A DNA stretch of 47,150 bases from contig ONHG01000020.1 of the NCBI GenBank assembly GCA_900317585.1, positions 1-47,150 of the forward strand, read 5' to 3'. The stretch comes from an uncultured Lachnospiraceae bacterium. GTDB taxonomy: Bacteria; Bacillota; Clostridia; Lachnospirales; Lachnospiraceae. Shown here piece by piece: positions 16,873-24,175 of this stretch (positions within the stretch are counted from its first letter, which is position 1; the number at the start of each line of letters is the position of its first letter). The position numbers and the translations under genes were made by a program. Under the pieces are notes generated by a model. The model did no database searches. It was not told where the DNA came from and saw nothing but the letters and a program-made list of their open reading frames with translations.

Positions 16873-18675
16873 CTAAGGAATACTATCCAGTAAGCACAAT
16901 GTACCCCAGCCCGTCACAGGGTTGGGGTATTTTGTATTTTTGGAAGTGTTTTCAGGGACAGCCCGTGAGGCAGTTGTAAATACATTTTCACCGGCACCTT
17001 TTATGAGAGAAGCTTTAAGCTTGTCGCCATACATATAGAGGTCATTTCCACGCACAATTCCCCATTCCATCAGAAGCGCAGCCGCACCGGTCACAAACGG
17101 TGCAGCCATAGATGTCCCTGTTTTTGAAGTGTAGCCGCCCGTGTTTGAGCATGAAATAATGTCTACACCGGGCGCAATGATATCAGGCTTTATGCTGTCA
17201 AAGGCCCAGGTATAGCCTCGGCCGGAAAAGGCGGCTGTGCGGTTTGTTCGGCTGTCATAGGCTCCGACAGATATGACATTTTGAGCGGTTGAGGGGATGG
17301 TCAGGGTGATATCAGGCGATGCATGGATAAATGAGGTCTGTGTATTGCGCAGAGCACCTGACGGCAACCATATATCCCATGAGCCGTCCTTTACAGATAT
17401 GGGTTCAAGTGATATTTTCCAGATGCCGGGTGAGATGTATTCCAATCCCATGAGTTCAATGAATATTTCCTGAAAGGGAGAGTAGGGAGAGGGACCGCCG
17501 CCTGTTATATATATGTCTGTCCCATCGAGCCTGTATCTGTATGTAAAGCCCTTTGCCTGATTGGTAATTGTATCGGGAATCTCCAGCATATCATTATTTG
17601 GTGCACTAATGCGCAGCTGTATCTCATCCCAGTATTTTTTCCATAAATCAATGGAAAGAGACGGCTCAGGATAGCCTATCGCAAGCTCTGCATCGGCAGG
17701 GTATGAGCTGCCGTTTGCATGACCAAAGCCGGCTCCATCGTTACCTGAGCCGACTGAGACAGCGCAGCGGTAGTTTCCTGCTATATAGTCCAGGTATGCT
17801 TCAAGCAGTGAGGTGCCGCTGTGCGAGCCGTTGCTTGTGCCAAAGCTTAGGTTTATGGCGATAGGCATGTTCATATCGATTGATTTTCTTATGCAAAAGT
17901 CTACTGCCAGCATAATCTGCGTGGTTGTGGGAAAGCTGGCACCGCCTGAGGTTTTGAGTTTTACGATTATAAGATTGCTTTCATAAGCAACACCGCGGTA
18001 TTTTGTGTTTTGTTCATTACCATTACCATTTCCGTTTCCGGCAGCGATTCCTGCCACATGAGTGCCGTGCCCGGATATGTCGATGCTTGGGCAGATGCGC
18101 TGCATTTCTAAGCTGTTTTCTGCATTTATGGCTTTGGTGATTGTATCGCGGTCATATAAGGTGCCGAAAGGGATGATATCACTGTGTGAGGAATCATCGG
18201 AAACAGTCTGGTCCCACAGATAGGCGATTCTGCTTACACCATCCTGTATAAAAGCCGGATGGGCATAGTAAATTCCGGAGTCGATAATGCCTACGAGCAC
18301 ACCTTTTCCGGTCAGATTATATGGATTGGTGTGTACGGGAGTGATGCATGAGGCCTGCGAGCCTTCGTACACATCGTAGTTAAACTGCTTTGGCTTTTCC
18401 ATATATATGATTTCATCGCACAGGGCAACGGTATTTACAAGTGATTTCTCAATTACGAGCACCGCATAGTTTCCGAGTAGCCTCGTGATGAGTACAGAAG
18501 GATACTTTTCTTTTATTTTTTCGATGTCACCGACATATTTTACTATCACTTCCCAGCTATCACTCTCCGGCAGATAGCCGCTTGAAAGCCCTCCCTCTTT
18601 ACCAAGCTCATAAGGGGTGGACAACAGGGCGGCGGACAGCTGTGGAGAAATTTTCTCACTAAATGCTATTTCCAT
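16873..18675 (-). CDS. Subtilisin-family serine protease (S8), CspC-like
   Basis: The ~600-aa S8 peptidase has an intact catalytic triad: Asp in VGIIDSGIYY (about residue 132), His in DISGHGTHVAGIAAG (about 203) and Ser in KTGTSMAAPFVTGAAALL (about 522). A ~110-aa prodomain-like N-terminus precedes it. An insertion of ~130 aa between His and Ser (DLWKKYWDEIQLRISAP...) is the jelly-roll type seen in clostridial Csp-like proteases. There is no signal peptide, so it probably acts in the cytoplasm or a spore compartment. The first ATG (18687) contains the GGAGG of the second, so 18675 is the better start. Confidence 0.88.
   Translation of the reverse strand: MEIAFSEKISPQLSAALLSTPYELGKEGGLSSGYLPESDSWEVIVKYVGDIEKIKEKYPSVLITRLLGNYAVLVIEKSLVNTVALCDEIIYMEKPKQFNYDVYEGSQASCITPVHTNPYNLTGKGVLVGIIDSGIYYAHPAFIQDGVSRIAYLWDQTVSDDSSHSDIIPFGTLYDRDTITKAINAENSLEMQRICPSIDISGHGTHVAGIAAGNGNGNGNEQNTKYRGVAYESNLIIVKLKTSGGASFPTTTQIMLAVDFCIRKSIDMNMPIAINLSFGTSNGSHSGTSLLEAYLDYIAGNYRCAVSVGSGNDGAGFGHANGSSYPADAELAIGYPEPSLSIDLWKKYWDEIQLRISAPNNDMLEIPDTITNQAKGFTYRYRLDGTDIYITGGGPSPYSPFQEIFIELMGLEYISPGIWKISLEPISVKDGSWDIWLPSGALRNTQTSFIHASPDITLTIPSTAQNVISVGAYDSRTNRTAAFSGRGYTWAFDSIKPDIIAPGVDIISCSNTGGYTSKTGTSMAAPFVTGAAALLMEWGIVRGNDLYMYGDKLKASLIKGAGENVFTTASRAVPENTSKNTKYPNPVTGWGTLCLLDSIP
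16903..16943 (+). terminator. Terminator inside the 3' end of the converging protease gene
   Basis: ACCCCAGCCC / GGGTTGGGGT stem with a 5-nt loop, then ATTTTGTATTTTT. It would end the small-ORF transcript while also coding for the GWG region near the protease C-terminus on the other strand. Confidence 0.6.
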
Positions 18676-18746
18676 ACTAACCTCCATTTTTTATTAGTAA
18701 AATATTAAAAAAATCTTAAAAGACAGATGCAATATATATTTGGTAT

Positions 18747-18761
18747 GATTATGTCATAATC
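18747..18761. promoter_or_regulatory. Operator-like palindrome
   Basis: GATTATG-T-CATAATC, a 7-bp inverted repeat with a 1-nt centre, lies upstream of the protease gene and touches the left end of the hairpin-rich element. Confidence 0.35.
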
Positions 18762-18825
18762 GTAACTATTCAGAATCACCCCACGCACATTCGCAAAATC
18801 GCACGATACTCGTGCTTTGTCTACA

Positions 18826-18873
18826 CTCCGTTACGGTCCGCGCTGAACAAACGTCCCCCGGACGTTTAGCGCC
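18826..18873 (+). repeat. 48-nt covarying hairpin motif, copy 1
   Basis: 38 of 48 positions match the copy at 45583-45630. Six of the ten differences form three compensatory pairs: 18844/18868, 18850/18866 and 18853/18863. Confidence 0.75.
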
Positions 18874-18947
18874 GCTGCTACGCAGCTAATTTTACTCATA
18901 TGTGTGGGGGTGGCTCTATTCGAGCCACCTTGAGAACAAGAAAACCT

Positions 18948-18983
18948 GCTGCTTACATGCAAGCATGACGCATCAGCTTTTTT
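18948..18983 (+). terminator. Terminator-like hairpin upstream of the efflux operon
   Basis: GCTG...CAGC enclosing CATGC-AA-GCATG, followed by TTTTTT. It could end an RNA from the element or attenuate the operon. Confidence 0.5.
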
Positions 18984-19045
18984 GTTCTCAGTGGTTCTGA
19001 ATAGTTACTTATAATCAATATATTATAAGAAACCGGGAGGTCGAA

Positions 19046-20395
19046 ATGAGTAAAAAGAAAAAGATAATCATTTCAGTGATTGCAGCTGTGCTTATCATAG
19101 CAGTGATTGTGTCAGCTGTTGTCATTGCAATGACAAAGGGAAAGAATGCAGCAAAGGCATCGGGAGTCTATGCAAACAAGGTCGCTGATGTCATGTATCA
19201 GGCGGGAAGTACTGACAAGTACAGCGGTGTCGTGGAAGCAGCCGACACCATGGATATCAAGGCTGACAGTGAAAAAACGGTAAAGGATATTCTTGTGTCA
19301 GAGGGGGATGAGGTACAGGTTGGCACACCTCTTTTTACCTATGATACAAAGGATCTTGCTGCGAAAAAGGAAAGCGCCACGCTTGAGCTTGAGAGCTTAA
19401 ACAATACGCTTTCCGGCTATGATGCACAGATAGAGCAGCTCACCAAGGAAAAGAAGGAAGCGCCAAAGGATCAGCAGCTTGACTATACACTGCAGATTCA
19501 GCAGGCGCAGACACAGCAGAAGCAGACTCAGTACGATATTGCCACGAAGAAGGCAGAGATAGAAAAGTATGATGAGAGCATCAAAAATGCCACTGTAAAC
19601 AGCACAATGATTGGTGTTGTAAAGAAAATCAATGAGAATCAGAGTGCAGACACAGCAGATACAGCATTTATGACAATTGTTGCCACGGGTGATTACAGGG
19701 TAAAGGGCACAATTGATGAGCAGAGCTTTTTAAACAGTGGACTCGCAGAGGGGCAGGCAGTTATAGTGCGCTCGAGAGTTGATGAGTTAAAGACATGGCA
19801 GGGTACCATCAGCAAGGTTGATACTGAGGATCCTCAGACTGATAACAGCAATTCCGGTATGTATGATGATGGAAGCAGCGAGAAGAAGGCATCAAAGTAC
19901 AACTTCTATGTGCAGCTTACAGGTACAGGCGACATGCTTTTAGGACAGCATGTATATGTGGAGCCGGATTTCGGACAGACAGAGGTGAAGGATGGTATTT
20001 GGATTGATGAGAGCTATGTCGTAAAGGATGGCGATGATGCATATGTATGGACACTTAATAAAAAGGATAAGCTTGAGAAGACAAAGGTTGAGCTTGGAGA
20101 CTATGACGAGAATCTCATGATGTATGAAATCAAGTCAGGGCTTACAAAGGATGACTATATAGTATGGGCATCTGATGACCTTTATGAGGGTGAGCCGGCA
20201 CAGACATGGGAAGAGTACGTTGAAAATGGCGGCGGTGAAGATTCAGTCTATGACGATATGGGTACAGAAGCCCTTGATGACCAGATGCTTGAGGGCACTG
20301 AGGGAGGTCCTGTTGATGATGGCACAATGGACGATGGCACAATGGACGAAGGTGCTGCAGATGCCACCGGTTCAGGTGACGCGGAGGTACAGTAG
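19046..20395 (+). CDS. Membrane-fusion/adaptor protein of an ABC exporter (MacA-like)
   Basis: The 449-aa HlyD/MacA-type adaptor has an N-terminal membrane anchor (~6-30), a split lipoyl-like domain (SGVVEAADTMDIKADS..., VSEGDEVQVGTPLFTYDT), a coiled-coil hairpin (~105-190, Gln/Lys-rich) and a beta-barrel region (~205-330). The last ~65 residues are acidic with a DDGTMDDGTMDEG repeat. GGGAGG lies 7 nt before ATG. It is the first of four tightly packed genes; the stop is directly followed by the ATPase start. It probably couples an ABC exporter to the outside of the envelope. Confidence 0.88.
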   Translation: MSKKKKIIISVIAAVLIIAVIVSAVVIAMTKGKNAAKASGVYANKVADVMYQAGSTDKYSGVVEAADTMDIKADSEKTVKDILVSEGDEVQVGTPLFTYDTKDLAAKKESATLELESLNNTLSGYDAQIEQLTKEKKEAPKDQQLDYTLQIQQAQTQQKQTQYDIATKKAEIEKYDESIKNATVNSTMIGVVKKINENQSADTADTAFMTIVATGDYRVKGTIDEQSFLNSGLAEGQAVIVRSRVDELKTWQGTISKVDTEDPQTDNSNSGMYDDGSSEKKASKYNFYVQLTGTGDMLLGQHVYVEPDFGQTEVKDGIWIDESYVVKDGDDAYVWTLNKKDKLEKTKVELGDYDENLMMYEIKSGLTKDDYIVWASDDLYEGEPAQTWEEYVENGGGEDSVYDDMGTEALDDQMLEGTEGGPVDDGTMDDGTMDEGAADATGSGDAEVQ

Positions 20396-21100
20396 ATGAT
20401 TCTAGAACTCCAGCATATTTATAAAAACTATGACCAGGATAAGCTTGTGGTGCCGGTTTTAAAGGATGTTTCACTCCAGATTGAGGAGGGAGAGTACGTG
20501 GCAATCATGGGGCCGTCGGGCTCAGGCAAGACCACTCTCATGAATATAGTGGGTTGTCTGGATCTGCCAACATCGGGCACATATATACTTGACGGCAGAC
20601 CTGTCAGTGAGCTTAAGGAAAAGGAGCTTACGAAAGTCAGACGGGATACAATTGGATTTGTATTTCAGAATTTTCAGCTCATGCCGAGAGAGAGTGCACT
20701 GGACAATGTATGCCTGCCACTCATATATGCCGGTGTGAGCAAAAAGGACAGAAGGCAGATGGGTATGGAGGCATTAGAGCGTGTAGGTCTTTCAGACAGG
20801 GCTGATTTCAAGCCAACACAGCTTTCAGGAGGACAGAAGCAGAGAGTGGCGATAGCGAGAGCTATGGTCAATCATCCAAAGCTTCTGCTTGCGGATGAGC
20901 CTACGGGAGCTTTGGATTCAAAGTCAGGCAAGCAGGTGCTTGAGCTCTTTGAGAGCCTTAATGAGTCCGGTGTGACGGTTGTCATGATTACACATGACAG
21001 AAAGGTAGCCGAGCAGGCAAAGCGCATCGTCCACATCATAGACGGCGAGATAACAGAGGAAGGACAGGAGGCAGGTAATGAAAAAGAAAAAGAGAATTAA
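20396..21100 (+). CDS. ABC transporter ATPase (MacB/LolD type)
   Basis: The 234-aa nucleotide-binding subunit has a complete motif set: Walker A GPSGSGKTT (39-47), Q-loop VFQNFQLMP (~89-97), signature LSGGQKQRVAIARAM (143-157), Walker B LLLADE (163-168), D-loop and H-loop MITHD. It hydrolyses ATP to drive the FtsX-like permease encoded two genes on. The start ATG is adjacent to the stop of the first adaptor, and its own end overlaps the second adaptor by 23 nt, so translation is probably coupled. The charged tail (GNEKEKEN) is in that overlap. Confidence 0.95.
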   Translation: MILELQHIYKNYDQDKLVVPVLKDVSLQIEEGEYVAIMGPSGSGKTTLMNIVGCLDLPTSGTYILDGRPVSELKEKELTKVRRDTIGFVFQNFQLMPRESALDNVCLPLIYAGVSKKDRRQMGMEALERVGLSDRADFKPTQLSGGQKQRVAIARAMVNHPKLLLADEPTGALDSKSGKQVLELFESLNESGVTVVMITHDRKVAEQAKRIVHIIDGEITEEGQEAGNEKEKEN

Positions 21101-22655
21101 GATCATTATAATAGCTGTCCTTGTAGTTGCAGTTGCAGCGGGAAGCATCACAGGAGTTGTTTATTACAGGAACTCCAAGGGGCTTGCTTCCGTCATGAGT
21201 GTTTCAATGATCAGCACGACAAACGACTACACATCCATGACCAGTGAGGGAATGGTGTGTGATGATGCATGTCAGACAATCAATTTAAAGGATGGACAGA
21301 AGGTGACAGAGGTTTATGTCACAAAGGATCAGCAGGTAAAGGCCGGAGATAAGCTCCTTGCATATGATGTGACGAGTCTTTCGCTCTCGGTTGAGATGAA
21401 GCAGCTTGAGATACAGAGTCTTGAGAACCAGCTTGCATCGGAAAAGCAGAAGCTTGACAAGCTAAAGAACACTAAACCGGTTGAAAAGCAGCCCGAGACT
21501 CCTGTTACACCTGAGCCACAGCCTGACACACAGCCGTCTGCGCCTGAGCAAACGCCTGATGAACAGCATGATGTGATATCTGATTTGTCAGAGGCCAAAG
21601 GAAGCGGTACAGAGGACGATCCTTATGTATTTACATGTACAGAAGCTTCATATGTATCAGGAGAGCTTTTGAATACACTCTCAGAAAAGAGCGCGGTAGC
21701 GCGGTTTGTAATAGGAGATGCGGATGCACCTGATATGGAGCTTATCGTAAGAGGAGATAGGCTTGGCGGCTATGATGAAAGCGATGAGATAAAGCTTTTC
21801 CTTGCAGGCACAACTACAGCAGGAGATGCTTCTGATGATACAGAAGGAAGTGAGCCGTCAGATACCAAAACAGACAGTGCCACAGAACAGACCGCACAGA
21901 CAGAAGCTGATACCGCGGCAGAAGAAAAGACATACACAGCAGATGAGCTTAAGGATGCCATAAAGGAGCAGACCAGAAGTGTTGCCGATGTTGATTTACA
22001 AAAGAGAATTGCACAGGCTGATTTAAAGGAACTGCAGAGCGAGCTTGAGGATGGCGTGGTATATGCAAAGAAGGATGGAATTGTGACAACAGTCGGTGAT
22101 CCTGCCAATCCACCGCAGGACGGTACACCTTTCCTGCAGCTTTCGGGAGCATCAGGACTGTATATCAGCGGAACAATCGGTGAGCTGGATCTGGATACGG
22201 TAAAAGTAGGACAGAGCGTATCAGCAGTCAATTACATGACAGGTGATACCTATGAGGGCACGGTATCCGAGATAAGCAATGTGCCGTCAGACAGCGTAAA
22301 CTATTATGGAGACAGCAATCCAAACTCCTCATTCTATGAGTACACCGCGTACATTGAGAATCCGCAGAATCTCAAAAAGGGCTATTCGCTTGAGTTGACC
22401 ATAGATACATCATCGGAGGGCTCTGACAGCGGACTATATATCGACAAGTCATATGTCAGAACCGAGAACGGACAGTCATATATATACAAGGATGACAACG
22501 GAAAACTCATAAAGCAGTCTGTTAAAACAGGCAAGTCGCTCTGGGGCTCATATGTGGAGATAAAGTCAGGTCTGACAAATGATGACTATATCGCATTCCC
22601 GTATGGAGTCAGGGAGGGCGAGAAAACCAAGGTGTCGGAAGATGGTATGTATTAG
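21078..22655 (+). CDS. Second HlyD/MacA-like adaptor with a large hairpin insertion
   Basis: The 525-aa adaptor has an N-terminal membrane helix (~7-25) and a lipoyl-like half (LKDGQKVTEVYVTKDQQVKA). A first coiled-coil arm (~100-130) is followed by a Pro-rich stretch (VEKQPETPVTPEPQPDTQ), a small globular segment (~165-240, DDPYVFTCTEASYVSGELL) and a Thr/Glu-rich linker. The second coiled-coil arm (~280-330), the other lipoyl half and a beta-barrel follow. The insertion sits where the tip of the hairpin should be. AGGAGGC precedes ATG 21078, inside the ATPase gene. It is clearly different from the first adaptor, so not a recent duplicate. Confidence 0.85.
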   Translation: MKKKKRIKIIIIAVLVVAVAAGSITGVVYYRNSKGLASVMSVSMISTTNDYTSMTSEGMVCDDACQTINLKDGQKVTEVYVTKDQQVKAGDKLLAYDVTSLSLSVEMKQLEIQSLENQLASEKQKLDKLKNTKPVEKQPETPVTPEPQPDTQPSAPEQTPDEQHDVISDLSEAKGSGTEDDPYVFTCTEASYVSGELLNTLSEKSAVARFVIGDADAPDMELIVRGDRLGGYDESDEIKLFLAGTTTAGDASDDTEGSEPSDTKTDSATEQTAQTEADTAAEEKTYTADELKDAIKEQTRSVADVDLQKRIAQADLKELQSELEDGVVYAKKDGIVTTVGDPANPPQDGTPFLQLSGASGLYISGTIGELDLDTVKVGQSVSAVNYMTGDTYEGTVSEISNVPSDSVNYYGDSNPNSSFYEYTAYIENPQNLKKGYSLELTIDTSSEGSDSGLYIDKSYVRTENGQSYIYKDDNGKLIKQSVKTGKSLWGSYVEIKSGLTNDDYIAFPYGVREGEKTKVSEDGMY

Positions 22656-22675
22656 TTTAGCAGGGAGGATTAAAG

Positions 22676-23935
22676 ATGCTGGAAAATATTAGATTGTCCT
22701 TTAGGGGAATCTGGTCACATAAGATGCGTTCGTTTCTGACCATGCTTGGAATCATCATCGGAATTGCAGCAATTATTGCGATTGTTTCCACAATTCAGGG
22801 CACAAACGAACAGATAGAAAAGAACCTCATAGGTTCGGGAAGTAATAACGTAAAGGTCACACTGCAGAAGGATGGCTATGATATGGATCTGTCATATGAT
22901 ACGGCGCCGGCGGGAGTGACTGAGGTATCGGCTGCCACACTTGACAGCATAAAGGAGCTCGACCATGTGAAAAATGCAGCTCTTTACCGTACAAGACAGG
23001 CTTACAATGCAGTCTATTATCTGAACACGGCGCTTTCGGGCGGAAATATAACAGGTGTCGATGACGGATATTTCGATACTGCAAGCTATGTAGTCATGAA
23101 GGGCAGAGGTTTCTCAAAGAATGACTATGCAAAGGCCCGCAGGGTGGCACTCATCGATGAGAGCGTGGAGAGCAGCCTGTTTTCAGGAGAGAGCGCGCTC
23201 GGCAAGACAGTAGAGATACAGGGATATCCGTTTACAGTAGTTGGTGTAGTCACGGAAAAGGACAGCTATGATCTGGTAATAAACTCAATGGATGATTACT
23301 ATATGTATGCCTATGATGACAGCCAGGGCAATGTATTTGTGCCAAGCGGAACATGGCCGGTTATATTTGGTTATGATGAGCCGCAGAACCTTTTGCTTAA
23401 GGCAGACAGCACGGATACCATGGCTACAGTGGGAAAGGCTGCTGAGGAGATACTTAACAGCAATTTAAATGTCACAGACGGCTCTGATGTGACCTACAAG
23501 GCACAGGATTTACAGGAGCAGGCAAAGCAGATACAGCAGCTCAGCCAGTCAACCAATATGATGCTCATATGGATAGCCGGAATATCACTGCTAGTCGGTG
23601 GTATCGGTGTAATGAATATCATGCTTGTGTCAGTCACAGAGCGTACCTCAGAGATAGGACTAAAAAAAGCAATCGGAGCAGGAAAGGGAGCAATCCTCGG
23701 TCAGTTCCTCACAGAGGCTGTTGTGCTCACAAGCCTTGGAGGCTTAGTCGGAGTGCTGGTCGGAGTGATACTCTCTAAGGTCATCTCAATGCTGAATGGT
23801 ACGCCGACAGCGATAAGCCCGGCAGCAGCTATACTTGCGGTACTTTTTTCCATGGCAATCGGAATCATATTTGGTATGCTTCCATCATACAAGGCAGCGA
23901 ACTTAAACCCGATTGACGCACTGCGCCATGAGTAA
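22676..23935 (+). CDS. MacB/FtsX-type ABC permease
   Basis: The 419-aa permease has one N-terminal helix (MRSFLTMLGIIIGIAAIIAI), a large extracytoplasmic MacB_PCD domain (~40-285), and three C-terminal helices. The conserved FtsX core includes SLLVGGIGVMNIMLVSVTER then TSEIGLKKAIGA, and the end is SYKAANLNPIDALRHE, a classic MacB C-terminus. GGGAGG lies before ATG 22676, 20 bp after the adaptor. With the ATPase and the two adaptors it should form an exporter for peptides, lipids or small molecules; the cargo cannot be told. A terminator ~95 nt downstream closes the operon. Confidence 0.94.
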   Translation: MLENIRLSFRGIWSHKMRSFLTMLGIIIGIAAIIAIVSTIQGTNEQIEKNLIGSGSNNVKVTLQKDGYDMDLSYDTAPAGVTEVSAATLDSIKELDHVKNAALYRTRQAYNAVYYLNTALSGGNITGVDDGYFDTASYVVMKGRGFSKNDYAKARRVALIDESVESSLFSGESALGKTVEIQGYPFTVVGVVTEKDSYDLVINSMDDYYMYAYDDSQGNVFVPSGTWPVIFGYDEPQNLLLKADSTDTMATVGKAAEEILNSNLNVTDGSDVTYKAQDLQEQAKQIQQLSQSTNMMLIWIAGISLLVGGIGVMNIMLVSVTERTSEIGLKKAIGAGKGAILGQFLTEAVVLTSLGGLVGVLVGVILSKVISMLNGTPTAISPAAAILAVLFSMAIGIIFGMLPSYKAANLNPIDALRHE

Positions 23936-24027
23936 TTTTTATTAAAATTGCCGCTATTGTGAAAAAAATAACAATTCTTTGTATTTTGATGAATACAAGG
24001 GTAGAAAAAGTTTATAAAATTTTGTAG

Positions 24028-24066
24028 AATGTTCCTAGTAGATAAATACTAGGAGCATTTTTTTAG
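24028..24066 (+). terminator. Intrinsic terminator of the efflux operon
   Basis: ATGTTCCTAGTA / TACTAGGAGCAT stem followed by TTTTTTT. Confidence 0.88.
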
Positions 24067-24076
24067 AGGAATCAGG

Positions 24077-24103
24077 TCATGTGATATGGGAAGTGTCACA
24101 TGA
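24077..24103. promoter_or_regulatory. Inverted repeat upstream of hydrogenase gene
   Basis: Perfect 8-bp arms TCATGTGA / TCACATGA separated by 11 nt, about 75 nt before the hydrogenase ATG. Spacing differs from CRP/FNR sites (TGTGA-N6-TCACA), so the regulator is unknown. Confidence 0.45.
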
Positions 24104-24175
24104 TGTAATGATTCTTCTAAGTATGTAATTAATTATGTAACAAAATATACATTATTTTAAGGAAAAGGAGATAAT

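Larger units (their letters stand above)
18762..19008. repeat. 247-bp inverted-repeat-bounded, hairpin-rich element
   Basis: Ends are 18-bp inverted repeats (18762-18779 and 18991-19008; 17 of 18 match). Inside are consecutive hairpins: GCACGA-TAC-TCGTGC (18801-18815), CCG-TTA-CGG (18828-18836), GCGCT...AGCGC (18840-18844/18868-18872) enclosing AAACGTCC-CCC-GGACGTTT, GCTGC-TAC-GCAGC (18874-18886), GGTGGCTC-TATTC-GAGCCACC (18909-18929), and TGAGAACAA / TTGTTCTCA (18931-18939/18982-18990). A terminator-like hairpin with six Ts ends at 18983. There is no ORF of note. It fills the gap between the divergent protease gene and the efflux operon. It could be a MITE/REP-like mobile repeat or a structured RNA. 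Confidence 0.75.

Noticed and set aside
18002-18040. Short ATTACC repeat in the protease gene
   Set aside because: It encodes an N-G-N-G-N-G-N-E stretch in a surface loop; simple coding microrepeat, too short to be CRISPR or regulatory.
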